Below are positions 27,225-38,912 of a DNA stretch of 64,000 nt, one piece after another. The stretch comes from DASUAS01 sp963841415. Its GTDB lineage: Bacteria; Actinomycetota; Acidimicrobiia; IMCC26256; DASPTH01. Below the pieces are notes generated by a model that searched no databases, was not told the origin of the DNA, and saw only the letters and a program-made list of their open reading frames with translations. Every line of letters starts with the position of its first letter. Position 1 is the first letter of the stretch. The DNA is taken from positions 1 to 64,000 of the forward strand of contig CAWJCN010000002.1 in the NCBI GenBank assembly GCA_963841415.1, written 5' to 3'. The position numbers and the translations under genes were made by a program.

Positions 27225-27228
<4 letters not shown>
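25636..27228 (-). CDS. nuoM: NADH-quinone oxidoreductase subunit M (operon 2)
   Basis: About 530 residues; GTG 27228 overlaps the nuoL stop (GTGA). Key segments: YIVGIDGISLFMIVITAVLF, LLLEGAIMGIFLSLDLIAFF, PFHTWLPLVHTEAPT and DLKRIIVYSSVAHMGFVILG. The C-terminus carries about 50 hydrophilic residues beyond the last helix, ending in a lysine/glutamate-rich tail. Confidence 0.95.
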
Positions 27229-29311
<2,083 letters not shown>

Positions 29312-29315
<4 letters not shown>

Positions 29316-29641
29316 GACGTCGGGTCCTTGAGGAGATCCAGGTCGTCGGCGGTGGCCCCGCGGCGACGTCGGAAGATGGCGACGATGATGCCGAGTCCGA
29401 CGGCGACCTCGGCCGCGGCGACCGACAGCACGAAGAACACGATCACCTGGCCGCGGATGTCGTTGAGCTCCTTGGCGAACGAGACGAACGTGAGGTTCAC
29501 GGCGTTCAGCATGAGCTCGACGCACATGAACATGACCAGCACGTTGCGACGGGTGAGCAGACCGACCGCGCCGATGGTGAACAAGAGCGCGGCGAGCACG
29601 AGGTAGTAGGTGGCCGTGATCTCGAAGGCGGCGATCGTCAC
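29312..29641 (-). CDS. nuoK: NADH-quinone oxidoreductase subunit K (operon 2)
   Basis: A 109-residue three-helix subunit with the channel glutamates in VLVMFMCVELMLNAVNL and VAAAEVAVGLGI. About 15 residues longer at the C-terminus than usual, with a basic RRRR run. GTG start overlaps the nuoJ stop (GTGA). Confidence 0.95.
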
Positions 29642-30192
29642 GAGACGTCCTCCGCCGCGGCTTCGTCGGTGTTGCGGCTCCGGCGCGCCAGCACCACCGC
29701 GCCGATCACCGCGAGCACGAGCAGCGCGGCGGTGATCTCGAACGGCCAGAGGAAGTCGGTGAACATCGACCGCGCGATGCGCTCGACGTTGTTGCCCAGA
29801 CCCGGCGTACCGCCGCGGATTGCGTCGCTCGCGGGTGCCTTGGCGCCGGTCGCCCAGTGGTGGCCGGCGAGGAAGATCACTTCGGCGACCAGCACGACAC
29901 CGAGGACGATGGCGGCGACACGCTGGCCCCGGAGCGGATCGCGCAGGGTGTCAGGGTGGTCGACGCCGAGCAGCATGATCACGAACAGGAACAGCACGAC
30001 GATGGCGCCCGCGTAGACCACGACCTGCACCGCGGCGAGGAGGTGGGCGTCCTGCTGGAGGAAGAGCACTGCCACGCTCACCAGGGTGACGACGAGCGAC
30101 AGCGCCGCGTGCACCGGGTTGCGCGCCAGCACCACACCGAATGCGCCCGCGAGCGTCAGCGCGCCGAACACGAAGAAGATGACCTGGGTCAT
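29638..30192 (-). CDS. nuoJ: NADH-quinone oxidoreductase subunit J (operon 2)
   Basis: A 184-residue five-helix subunit with the conserved QVVVYAGAIVVLFLFVIMLL helix. A Gly/Ala loop before the last helix is longer than in the other copy. Starts at ATG 30192, three bases after nuoI. Confidence 0.94.
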   Translation of the reverse strand: MTQVIFFVFGALTLAGAFGVVLARNPVHAALSLVVTLVSVAVLFLQQDAHLLAAVQVVVYAGAIVVLFLFVIMLLGVDHPDTLRDPLRGQRVAAIVLGVVLVAEVIFLAGHHWATGAKAPASDAIRGGTPGLGNNVERIARSMFTDFLWPFEITAALLVLAVIGAVVLARRSRNTDEAAAEDVS

Positions 30193-30195
30193 GCG

Positions 30196-30873
30196 TCAGT
30201 GCCCGCCGGCCGAGGAATGGGAGTCGGTGTCGACCGCGGCGACCGGTTCGGCCGGCGCAGGCTCCGTGAACTGGTCCTCGGGCTCGCTCACGGACTGGCC
30301 GACTTCTGGCGCACGCACGCCGAATCCCAGCTCGCCCGACCAGCCCACACGGCCTTCGTAGACCGCCTGACCCGACGGCGCGGTCGCCCGCATCCACGCG
30401 CTCGTGTCGTCGTCTTCGTTGCCCAGCCACAGCTCCCACGGCTGGCGCCGGGCGCGGCCGTCGTCGTCGACGAGCAGCTCGGACTTCGTGTAGATCGCGT
30501 CCTCGCGGTTGGCGAAGGAGAACTCGAAGAGCTTGGTCTCGGTGATCGCTTCGGTCGGGCACGCCTCCACGCAGAGGTCGCAGTGGATGCAGCGCAGGTA
30601 GTTGATCTCGTAGACGAACCCGTAACGCTCGCCGGGTGAGACCGGCGCGTCGACGGGGTTGTCGGCGCCGCGCACGTAGATGCACTTCGCCGGGCACACG
30701 CCGGCGCAGAGCTCGCACCCGATGCACTTCTCCATGCCGTCCTCGTAGCGGTTCAGGACGTGACGGCCGTGGAAGCGCACGGGCTTGGGGCGCTTCTCCT
30801 TCGGGAAGCGCTCGGTCACCTTGGGGCGACCGATCTGGCGCAGCGTGACACCGAAGCCGCTCAGCCAGCCCAT
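30196..30873 (-). CDS. nuoI: NADH-quinone oxidoreductase subunit I, two 4Fe-4S clusters (operon 2)
   Basis: A 225-residue subunit with N6a/N6b motifs CIGCELCAGVCPAKC and CIHCDLCVEACPTEA. About 60 extra C-terminal residues are Glu/Ala/Pro-rich. ATG 30873 shares one base with the nuoH stop (TAATG). An upstream extension in the same frame overlaps nuoH and is rejected. Confidence 0.95.
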   Translation of the reverse strand: MGWLSGFGVTLRQIGRPKVTERFPKEKRPKPVRFHGRHVLNRYEDGMEKCIGCELCAGVCPAKCIYVRGADNPVDAPVSPGERYGFVYEINYLRCIHCDLCVEACPTEAITETKLFEFSFANREDAIYTKSELLVDDDGRARRQPWELWLGNEDDDTSAWMRATAPSGQAVYEGRVGWSGELGFGVRAPEVGQSVSEPEDQFTEPAPAEPVAAVDTDSHSSAGGH

Positions 30874-32096
30874 TACTTGATGTCCTCGACGAGCTCGGAC
30901 CTCTTCGGGACCGAGGAGTAGAGCACTGCGCCCACGAAGACCGCGCCGGCGATGGCGGCCGGGAGGACGATCCACATCGGCCAGCCCTCCTCCTTCGCGA
31001 CGATCACCACGCCGGAGATCATCACCCAGAGGAAGGCGAGCTCGATCAGGAACTTCCAGCCCAGGCCCATGAGCTGGTCGTAACGCAGGCGCGGCAACGA
31101 GGCCCGCAGCCACACGGTGCCGAACAGCAGCACGATGACCTTGAACATGAACCAGAACACCGGCATGATCCACGCGTTGAACCAGCCGTTGGCCGGCAGG
31201 AAGCCGAGACCGGGGCCGTTGGGACCGCCGAAGAAGAGCGTCACCGCGATGGCGCACATCGTGATGACGTTCATGAACTCGGCCAGGTAGAAGATCGCGA
31301 ACTTGATGCCGGTGTACTCGGTGAAGAAGCCGCCGGTGAGCTCCTGCTCGGCTTCGACGAGGTCGAACGGCGGGTGGTTGGTCTCGGCCACCGCGGCGAT
31401 CACGAAGATCACCAGGGCGACGATCGCGGGCAGCCAGTACCAGTCACCGTTGAAGATCGACTTGACGCCGTCCCAGCCCTGCTTGATGACGATGCTGCGC
31501 GTCGAGAGCGTGTTGGCCTGCACGAGCACGCCGACGACGGCGAGCCCGAACGCCGCCTCGTAGCTGAGCAGCTGCGCCGACGCCCGCACCGACCCGAGCA
31601 ACGGATACTTCGAACCCGACGCCCAACCGGCGAGCAGCACGCCGTAGAGCCCGAGGCCGGACATCGCCAACAACCACAGGATCCCGAACGGCAGGTCGGC
31701 GAGCTGCAGGAAGGTCTCGTGCCCGGCGATCGTGACCACTCCTCCGATGGGCACGATGCTGAACGCGAGGAACGCCGGCAGCAGCGCGAGGTACGGCGCG
31801 AGACGGAAGATGCGGCGGTCGGCGGTGTTGGGCTCCGACTGCTCCTTGAAGAAGAGCTTGATGCCGTCGGCGAGGCTCTGGAAGAGACCGAACGGACCGG
31901 CGCGGTCGGGGCCGATCCGGTTCTGCATCTTGGCAATGGTCTTGCGCAGGAACCAGATGTACATCAGCACCGACAAGAGCAGCAGCACGAACACCGCGAT
32001 CGTCTTGCCGATGATGATCAGCACGACCGTCGTGTCGATCCCGTGGTCGAACACCGGATCCGTCAGCGCGAGCAGTCCGGTCATGGCCGCGTTCAT
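30873..32096 (-). CDS. nuoH: NADH-quinone oxidoreductase subunit H (operon 2)
   Basis: A 407-residue subunit of the quinone chamber. Seen are IAKMQNRIGPDRAGPFGLFQ, KLFFKEQSEPNTADRRIF, the invariant ETNHPPFDLVEAEQELTGGF and the C-terminal VWLRASLPRLRYDQLMGLGW. ATG overlaps the nuoG stop (ATGA). This copy has the canonical NHPPFD loop, unlike the copy at 19118. Confidence 0.95.
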   Translation of the reverse strand: MNAAMTGLLALTDPVFDHGIDTTVVLIIIGKTIAVFVLLLLSVLMYIWFLRKTIAKMQNRIGPDRAGPFGLFQSLADGIKLFFKEQSEPNTADRRIFRLAPYLALLPAFLAFSIVPIGGVVTIAGHETFLQLADLPFGILWLLAMSGLGLYGVLLAGWASGSKYPLLGSVRASAQLLSYEAAFGLAVVGVLVQANTLSTRSIVIKQGWDGVKSIFNGDWYWLPAIVALVIFVIAAVAETNHPPFDLVEAEQELTGGFFTEYTGIKFAIFYLAEFMNVITMCAIAVTLFFGGPNGPGLGFLPANGWFNAWIMPVFWFMFKVIVLLFGTVWLRASLPRLRYDQLMGLGWKFLIELAFLWVMISGVVIVAKEEGWPMWIVLPAAIAGAVFVGAVLYSSVPKRSELVEDIK

Positions 32097-34880
32097 CGCG
32101 TGGTCTCCACGCGGAGCTCGGTGACCGCCGACGCGATGTCGACGAGGTCGTTGGGACCGACGTCGCCACCCTGCGCGAACGCCATGAACGCGGTGCCGGG
32201 CGCGGTCGCGGAATCGGCGAGCACGGGGAGCGTGACGGTGCCACGCGGTGAGGTGATGCGCACGTCGTCGCCCTCGTTGCCCACGCCGATGCGGCTCAGG
32301 TCGTTGGGATGCACCACGAGCGCGGTACCCGAGGCCAGTGCGGCCAACGACGAGCCCGACGCGGCGGTCCGTCCGGCGTCGTAGAGCGTGCGGGCGGCCA
32401 CGAGGCGGAGACTGTACGCGTCGGGCGGCGTGGGCACCGGAGACGCGACGACGCGGTCCCACACGTGGAGCTCGGGGCGCGCCGCAAGCACCTCGGTGGC
32501 GGCCTCGACGGCTTCCTCGGCCGATTCTTCGTCGGCCTCGGGCGCCTCGCCGCTGGCGAGCCCGGGCTTGATGGGGTCGGAGCCGGTGCCGCTGGCAGCG
32601 ACCGCGCCGGTACCGAGCGCGGAGAGGTGCGACTCGTCGGCCGCCACTCCCGGCTTGATCGGCTCCCACGAGCGACCGGTGGTGACGCCGAGGACCTGCT
32701 GGAACACGATCTCGTCGGGGAAGTCGGCGATGGGCAGCACCGCGCCGTCGCGCGCCCTCCGGATCAGCTCGGCGTCGACGCCGGCGAACGCGGGCGCGAG
32801 CCGGGCGATCTCGTCTTGCACGTCCTCGACCGTCTCGAGACCGAAGCTGGCGCCGAAGCGCGCGGCCAGCTCCTGCGCGATCCGCCAGTCGTCCATCGTG
32901 GTGCCCTCGGGGGTGACCAGGCGCGCGAGCCGCAGCACGCGCCCCTCGAGGTTGGTGGTGGTGCCCGTCTTCTCCCCCCACACCGACGTGGGCAGGAACA
33001 CGTCGGCGCGCGCGAGACGCGTCGGCCGTGAACGAGCCGACCGCGATGACGAACGGCACCGCGTCGAGTCCGGCGCGCATGCGGATGCGGTCGGGGAAGT
33101 CCTGCTCGAGGTCGGCGCCGAGCAGGACGAGCGCGTCGATGCTCCCGCCCGCCGCCGCGTCGAGGATGCCGGCGGCGTCGAGGCCGGCGTGCGCCGGGAC
33201 GCTTCCCCACGCGTCGGTGTAGTGGTCGCGCGCGGTGTCGAGGGTGACTCGGCCCGGGAGGAAGCCGGGCGTGAGGCCGAGCTCGAGCGCGCCGCGCACG
33301 TTGCCGCGACGCAATGCGGAGAGGAACTTCACGTCGGGCAACGCGGCGAGCGCGGCCGCGGCTTGCACCACCGATGCGGGAGATTCGGCCAACGACTGGC
33401 GGCCGATGACGACGACGAGGTCGCCCTCGCGACCATCGAGCGCGCTGACCGCCTTCTCGATCGAGCCGCTGCCTGAGGCCGTCCCGTCGCCGGCGAGCGC
33501 GCGTGCGAACTGCTCTGCCATCGCGCCGGCCTCGCCGGGCGCATGCCGGAGGACGGCGGTGACATCGCGCGTGAGCCCGGTAGCACGGGGCGCGAGCTCG
33601 ATGACCGGCACGCCCAGCTCGACCGCGGCCCGCCGCACGCGGAGATGCAGGACCGGGAGCTCCTCGCGCAGGTCGGGTGCGACGAGCACGACACCGCGGG
33701 CGCGGTCGATGTCGGCGATGGTGGCGCCCGGCAACCCGAGCGCGACATCGGCCGGGAGCCCGTCGCCGAGCTGGACGTCGACGTTGTCGGTACCGAGGAC
33801 GCTCTTGGCCAGGCGCGCCCACACGTAGGCGTCCTCGTTGGTGCCGCGCGCGCCGCCGAGCACGGCCACCGACCCCGGACCGCTCTTGTCGAGCGCGCCG
33901 CGGAGACCGGCGGCGGCGGCGTCGAGCGCCTCCGGCCACGAGACCTCGACCAGTTCGTCGTTCTTGCGCACCATCGGTGCGCGCACGCGCGTCTCGGAGT
34001 GCACCCACTCGTAGCCGTAACGACCCTTGTCGCAGAGCCACCCCTGGTTGACGGGCTCCGAGTCGACGCCGAGGAGGCGGACGATGCGGTTCGAGGTGCT
34101 CTGCAGCGCGCCGCGGCAGCCCACCGCGCATGTGGTGCACGACGTCTCCACGGTCTGGAGATCCCACGGACGGGCACGGAACCGGTACGAGCTGGCGGTG
34201 AGCGCGCCGACCGGGCAGATCTGCACCGTGTTGCCGGAGAAGTACGAGGAGAACGGCTCGTCGGGGTACGTGATGACCTGGGTGTTGGAACCGCGCTCAC
34301 CGAAGTCGATGAGCGGGTCACCGGCGATCTCCGCCGCGAACCGCGTGCAGCGGCCGCACTGGATGCAGCGCTCGCGGTCGAGGAGCACGAGGTCGCTGAT
34401 GGGCACGGGCTTCTCGAAGTGGCGCTTCTCCTCCACGAAGCGAGACTCACCGGGACCGAAGGCGAGGGTCTGGTCCTGAAGAGGACACTCACCGCCGCGG
34501 TCGCACACCGGACAGTCGAGTGGGTGGTTGATCAGCAGGAACTCGAGGACGCCGTCCTGCACCGACTTCACATTCGGCGATTGCGTGTTGACGACCATGC
34601 CGTCGGTGACGGGCGTCGCGCACGAGATCTGCATGCCGCGCATGCCCTCGACCTCGACGAGGCACATGCGACACATGCCGACCGGCTTCATGCGCTCGTG
34701 CCAGCAGAAGCGCGGGATGTAGGTGCCGTGCTCCTGCGCGACCTTGATGAGGAGCTCACCGCGCGGCGCCTGCACCTCGTTGCCGTCGATGGTGACGTTC
34801 ACCAGGTCGGGCCCGGGCGCGACCGGGATCACGTAGCGCTGATCGGACGGCCACTGCGACATCGGCACCCGGTCGGTCAC
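32093..34880 (-). pseudogene. nuoG: NADH-quinone oxidoreductase subunit G, interrupted by a frameshift
   Basis: The N-terminal frame (34880 down to about 33010) has the 2Fe-2S region GMCRMCLVEVEGM, the His-Cys cluster HPLDCPVCDRGGEC, CIQCGRCTRFAAEIAGD and the N7-type CTTCAVGCRG, then the molybdopterin-oxidoreductase-like fold. Around 33003-33016, in a CGCGCGCG run, the reading frame shifts; the rest (FLPTSVWGEKTGTTTNLEGR onward to 32093) continues in another frame. Without the shift the protein would be about 928 residues, normal for actinobacteria. Either a one-base assembly error or a true lesion; the operon otherwise looks intact, so an error is more likely. GTG 34880 overlaps the nuoF stop. 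Confidence 0.85.
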
Positions 34881-36208
34881 GATGCCGCCTCCACGACGAA
34901 GCCGTTGCGACCTTCGGTGTCGCGCGTCATCCGCTCGATGATCTCGTCGCGCCAGAACCGGTTGAGGCTGACGATCGGCGAGATCGTGCTCGGCCCCAGC
35001 GGGCAGATGGTCGTCTGCCCCGGCGGCCAGTTCAACCCCGGCGCGATGTTGGCACCGAAGCCGAGCAGCAGGTCGAGGTCGTCGGGGCGACCGTGGCCGT
35101 TGAGCATCCGGTAGAGCACCTTCTCGATCCACCCCGAACCTTCACGGCAGGGCGTGCACTTGCCGCACGACTCGTGGGCGAAGAACTTGCTGATCCGCCA
35201 CACGATCAGCAACGGGTCGACGGTGTCGTCGAACACCGTCACCGCGCCCGACCCGAGCATCGTGGTCGCGCCCGTCAGCTGCGTCTGCACCCAGTCGATG
35301 TCGAGCTGGACGTCGAGGTGTTCGGCGAGCAGCCACGGCGACGACGCACCACCGGGGATGAAGAAGCCGAGCGGGCGGCCGCCCCGCACGCCACCACCGA
35401 GCCCCTCGACGAGGTCGCGGAACGTGATGCCCATCTCGACCTCGTAGTTGCCGGGGCGTTCCACCATGCCGGCCAACGAGAAGACGCGCGTGCCGCGTGA
35501 GCGCTCGACGCCCAACTCGGCGTGCCACGCCGCGCCGTTGCGCATGATGTGCGGCACCGTCGACAACGTCTCGACGTTGTTGACGATCGTCGGCGACGCG
35601 TACACCCCCTGGGCAGCCGGGAACGGCGGCTTGATGCGCGGCATCGCGCGCTCGCCCTCGAGGCTCGACAGCAGCGCCGTCTCGTCACCCGCGATGTAGC
35701 AGCCGGCACCACGGTGCAACACGATCTCGAGGTCGAACCCCGAGCCGAGGATGTTGCTGCCGACGTAGCCGCGCGCGTACGCGTCGGCCAGGGCCTGGCG
35801 CACGCGGTCGGCGGCCAACGCGAACTCGCCCCGCATGTAGATGAACGCGTGGTGGGCCTGGATCGCGTACGCGGCGATGACGATGCCCTCGATCAACTGG
35901 TGCGGATCGCCCTCGAGGAGCATGTGGTCCTTGAAGGTCGCCGGCTCACCTTCGTCGGCGTTGACCGCGAGGTAGCGGGGGAAGACGTCCTTCGGGAGGA
36001 ACGACCACTTCTGGCCGGTGCTGAACCCGGCGCCGCCCTTGCCGCGGAGCCCGGAGTCGACGACCATCTGCACGATCTCTTCGGGCGTCTTCGCGAACGC
36101 GGGGGCGAGCATCTCGTAGGCGCCGTTGGCGATCGCGGCGTCGATGGTGAACGAGTCAACGGGGCGTTCCCGGAGGAACGTGGTCGTCATGCGCGTCTCG
36201 GTGACCAC
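34877..36208 (-). CDS. nuoF: NADH-quinone oxidoreductase subunit F, NADH/FMN-binding (operon 2)
   Basis: A 443-residue flavoprotein that takes electrons from NADH. The glycine-rich NADH loop LRGKGGAGFSTGQKW, the FMN-site NADEGEPATFKDH, and the N3 cluster ligands SCGKCTPCREG with a downstream TTICPLG are present. GTG 36208 shares a base with the nuoE stop (TAGTG). Confidence 0.96.
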   Translation of the reverse strand: MVTETRMTTTFLRERPVDSFTIDAAIANGAYEMLAPAFAKTPEEIVQMVVDSGLRGKGGAGFSTGQKWSFLPKDVFPRYLAVNADEGEPATFKDHMLLEGDPHQLIEGIVIAAYAIQAHHAFIYMRGEFALAADRVRQALADAYARGYVGSNILGSGFDLEIVLHRGAGCYIAGDETALLSSLEGERAMPRIKPPFPAAQGVYASPTIVNNVETLSTVPHIMRNGAAWHAELGVERSRGTRVFSLAGMVERPGNYEVEMGITFRDLVEGLGGGVRGGRPLGFFIPGGASSPWLLAEHLDVQLDIDWVQTQLTGATTMLGSGAVTVFDDTVDPLLIVWRISKFFAHESCGKCTPCREGSGWIEKVLYRMLNGHGRPDDLDLLLGFGANIAPGLNWPPGQTTICPLGPSTISPIVSLNRFWRDEIIERMTRDTEGRNGFVVEAAS

Positions 36209-36705
36209 TACGGCGCGCTCCTGACGGATCCGGAGATGGTGCGCGCCTCGCGCTTCCCCGACTTGTACTCGTCGACGACCGTTGCCGCAGTTTCGGGGGT
36301 CATCGGTCCGTGGAACTCGTAGTTGACCTGCATGACCGGTGCGAGATCACACGCCGCGAGGCACTCCACCTCTTCGACCATCACGTCGGCGTCGTCGGCG
36401 TAGCGCTGTTCGAGGTGGTGGAGCAGTTCGGGTGCACGGTTCACGATGCAGGCGACGTTGGTGCAGACGGACACGACGAGCTCGCCCGGCGACTCGAGCT
36501 TGAACATCGTGTAGAAGGAACAGGTTCCGAGCACGAGCGCGGGCGTGAGGTCGAGCAGGTCGGCGATCTCCTCGATCGCCTCGTGCGTGACGTGGCCGTC
36601 CTGGTCCTGCGCCACGTGCAGCAACGGCAACACCGCCGACTTCTTCTGCGGGTACCTCGCGATGGTCTCGCGCGCGAGGTCGAGGTTCGCAGGCGTGAAG
36701 GGCAT
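36208..36705 (-). CDS. nuoE: NADH-quinone oxidoreductase subunit E, 2Fe-2S (operon 2)
   Basis: A 165-residue thioredoxin-like 2Fe-2S subunit. The four ligands are in VCTNVAC (C-x4-C) and VECLAACDLAP (C-x3-C). YPQKKSAVLPLLHVAQDQDG is the usual N-terminal segment. The start is ATG 36705 (MPFTPANLD), which overlaps the stop of a 43-residue small ORF upstream (TGATG). The frame is also open upstream but encodes no NuoE-like sequence. Confidence 0.95.
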   Translation of the reverse strand: MPFTPANLDLARETIARYPQKKSAVLPLLHVAQDQDGHVTHEAIEEIADLLDLTPALVLGTCSFYTMFKLESPGELVVSVCTNVACIVNRAPELLHHLEQRYADDADVMVEEVECLAACDLAPVMQVNYEFHGPMTPETAATVVDEYKSGKREARTISGSVRSAP

Positions 36706-36836
36706 CAGAATGGTCGATTCCGTTCCGGTGTCGTCGGCTGCACGACGGCTCGCTCGCTGCGGGCCGGGATACGCAACACACGCCCCCCGGAGCAGACGCT
36801 CGGCTCGCGGTGCCCACGCCTCCACTGCATCTCCAT
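36705..36836 (-). CDS. 43-residue small ORF coupled to nuoD and nuoE, with a degenerate palindromic repeat
   Basis: ATG 36836 overlaps the nuoD stop (TGATG) and TGA 36705-36707 overlaps the nuoE start (TGATG). It begins MEMQWRRGHREPSVCSGG and contains the left arm and ATA core of the palindrome family (GCGGGCCGGG-ATA at 36759-36771), the right arm being lost. The first about 25 bases resemble the start of the repeat upstream of the LON-domain gene. Function as a peptide is unknown. Confidence 0.5.
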   Translation of the reverse strand: MEMQWRRGHREPSVCSGGRVLRIPARSERAVVQPTTPERNRPF

Positions 36837-38203
36837 CAGCGGTCGACCTCCCCCATGATGGGATCGATGCTCGAGACGACCGCGACCGCGTCGGCGAACA
36901 TGCCGCCGGGCACCATCGCGTCCATCGACTGGAGGTTGTAGAACGACGGCCCGCGGATGTGCAGCCGCGTGGGCTTCGCGGTGCCGTCGGACACGAGATA
37001 GCACCCGATCTCACCGCGCGGCGACTCGACCGCGACATAGGTCTCGCCCGCCGCGACGCGGAATCCCTCGGTGAAGAGCTTGAAGTGATGGATGAGCGCC
37101 TCCATCGACTCGTCGATGCGCGCTCGGGGCGGCGGTGTGACCTTGCGGTCCTGCACGCGGTAGTCGCCCTCCGGCATGCGCTCCACGCACTGCCGCACGA
37201 TCTTGACCGACTCGAGGATCTCGTAGAGGCGGATCTGGTAGCGGTCGAAGACGTCGCCGTTCGCCGTGTAGATGACGTCGAAGTCGACGTCGTCGTAGGC
37301 GAGGTACGGCTGCGCCTTGCGGAGGTCCCACGCGAATCCGGTCGACCGCAGGATCGGGCCGGTCGCGTTGAGGGCCAGCGCCTCGTCGGTGGTGAGCACG
37401 CCGACACCCACGGTGCGCTCGCGCCAGATCGGGTTCTCCGACAGGAGCGTGTCGTACTCGGCCACGCCCCGCTCGACCTGCTCGCACAGCTCGAGCACGT
37501 CGTGCTGCCAGCCGTCGGGGAGGTCGGCCGCGACCCCGCCGGGGCGGATGAAGTTGTGGTTCATCCGCAGCCCCGTGATCGTCTCGAGCAGACGCAGCGT
37601 GAGCTCGCGCTCGCGCCAGCCGTAGATCATCATCGACACCGCACCGAGGTCCATGCCGTTGGTGGCCTGGAAGAGGAGGTGCGACGACATTCGGTTGAGC
37701 TCGACAAGCAGCATGCGGATCCAGGTGGCCCGCTCCGGGAGCTCGAGGTCGAGGAGGCGTTCGACCGCCATCGAGAACACCAGCTCGTTGGACAGCGGCG
37801 AGGCGTAGTCCATGCGGGTCACGTTGGTGGAGCCCTGCACGTAGGTGAGCTCCTCACCGGTCTTCTCCATGCCCGTGTGCAGGTAGCCGATGATCGGTTT
37901 GGCCCGCAGGACGGTCTCGCCGTCGAGCTCCATCATGATGCGCAGCACGCCGTGGGTCGACGGGTGCTGCGGCCCCATGTTGAGGATCATCGTGTCGTCG
38001 ACGTCGGGCCACGGCCCGCCCGTCAGCACGAGCTCCTGGGTGCGCGACTCGCCGGTCAGCGGTCGCAGCTGCTGCGCACCTTCGTCGGTCTGCGACTCGA
38101 GTCGCCGTTCCTCCGGGTCGTGCGCGATCTCGTCGCGCTCGAGCAGGTCGGTGTCGTCCACTTCGACGAGCTCGTCGACCGAGTTCTTCGACTCTTCCGT
38201 CAT
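36836..38203 (-). CDS. nuoD: NADH-quinone oxidoreductase subunit D (operon 2)
   Basis: A 455-residue 49-kDa-type subunit. Quinone-site segment MGPQHPSTHGVLR, then LHTGMEKTGEELTYVQGSTN, RLLDLELPERATWIRML and LRSTGFAWDLRKAQPYLAYD. A hydrophilic, acidic N-terminal extension of about 60 residues precedes the conserved core. ATG overlaps the stop of the preceding small ORF (ATGA). Confidence 0.95.
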   Translation of the reverse strand: MTEESKNSVDELVEVDDTDLLERDEIAHDPEERRLESQTDEGAQQLRPLTGESRTQELVLTGGPWPDVDDTMILNMGPQHPSTHGVLRIMMELDGETVLRAKPIIGYLHTGMEKTGEELTYVQGSTNVTRMDYASPLSNELVFSMAVERLLDLELPERATWIRMLLVELNRMSSHLLFQATNGMDLGAVSMMIYGWRERELTLRLLETITGLRMNHNFIRPGGVAADLPDGWQHDVLELCEQVERGVAEYDTLLSENPIWRERTVGVGVLTTDEALALNATGPILRSTGFAWDLRKAQPYLAYDDVDFDVIYTANGDVFDRYQIRLYEILESVKIVRQCVERMPEGDYRVQDRKVTPPPRARIDESMEALIHHFKLFTEGFRVAAGETYVAVESPRGEIGCYLVSDGTAKPTRLHIRGPSFYNLQSMDAMVPGGMFADAVAVVSSIDPIMGEVDR

Positions 38204-38316
38204 GTCTCGTCGCGCTCGCTGCTCGACGGCATACGCGGCTCGCGGGCACTCGCCGCTCCGGCGAGCTCACTCGCTGCGCTCGATCGCCGCGTCGGAGTCA
38301 GTCTCGTCGTACTCAT
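38200..38316 (-). CDS. 38-residue small ORF coupled to nuoC and nuoD
   Basis: ATG 38316 overlaps the nuoC stop and TGA 38200-38202 overlaps the nuoD start, both as ATGA. It begins MSTTRLTPTRRSSAASELAG and is Ser/Arg/Ala-rich. The DNA contains CTCGCTGC-type flanks and a degenerate GGCATACG core (about 38227-38236), a relic of the palindrome family. No homologue is recognised; the exact double overlap is the main evidence that the frame matters. Confidence 0.5.
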   Translation of the reverse strand: MSTTRLTPTRRSSAASELAGAASAREPRMPSSSERDET

Positions 38317-38894
38317 CGGGGGCTGGGGTCGCCCTTGAACGTGACGGGCACGCGCGCGGGAGCGTCGTCCTTGCGCAGCGGATAGCCGACCCAGTCGTCG
38401 GGCATGAGGATGCGAGTGAGGTCGGGGTGCCCGGTGAACTCGACCCCGAAGAGGTCGTAGGTCTCGCGCTCGGCGAAGTTGACCCCGGGATAGAGGTCGG
38501 CGATCGACGCGATCGTGGGATCGTCGGCCGGCACCTGCGCGATCACGCGGAGCCGCCGGTTGCGAGGGTGCGAGAGGTAGTTGGCCACCACCTCGAACCG
38601 TTCCGCGGTGACCGCAGGTGGGATCGCTCGCGTCGGTGCCACGAGCTGGTCGACGCCGGTGACGTCGACGCACTGCGTGAACTGCTGCTCGTCGCGCAGG
38701 AACATGGCGACGTCGTGCCACTGCTCCCGCGGGACATGCACGACCGCCTGCTCGTGGGAGTCGACGAACACGGTGCCGGGGAACCGCTCGAAGAGCGCGG
38801 CTGCCACCTCGTCGCTCGGCACCGGCACTTCGGGAGATGCCTCGGTGGTCTCCTCGTGAACTTGTTCACGAGCTTCGGCGTCGTCGTCGGCCAT
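38313..38894 (-). CDS. nuoC: NADH-quinone oxidoreductase subunit C (operon 2)
   Basis: A 193-residue 30-kDa-type subunit: SIADLYPGVNFAERETYDLF and GVEFTGHPDLTRILMPDDWV are the family signature, then YPLRKDDAPARVPVTFKGD. Acidic N-terminal about 25 residues. It follows nuoB after 18 bases. Confidence 0.94.
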   Translation of the reverse strand: MADDDAEAREQVHEETTEASPEVPVPSDEVAAALFERFPGTVFVDSHEQAVVHVPREQWHDVAMFLRDEQQFTQCVDVTGVDQLVAPTRAIPPAVTAERFEVVANYLSHPRNRRLRVIAQVPADDPTIASIADLYPGVNFAERETYDLFGVEFTGHPDLTRILMPDDWVGYPLRKDDAPARVPVTFKGDPSPR

Positions 38895-38912
38895 GTGGCT
38901 GCTCGGGTGCCT

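Noticed and set aside
30873..35132. A single 1419-codon frame covering nuoG and nuoH
   Set aside because: The middle part (about 33000-32100) is Arg/Ala-rich out-of-frame sequence, while the true NuoG C-terminus lies in another frame. The join is a by-product of the nuoG frameshift, not a NuoG-NuoH fusion.
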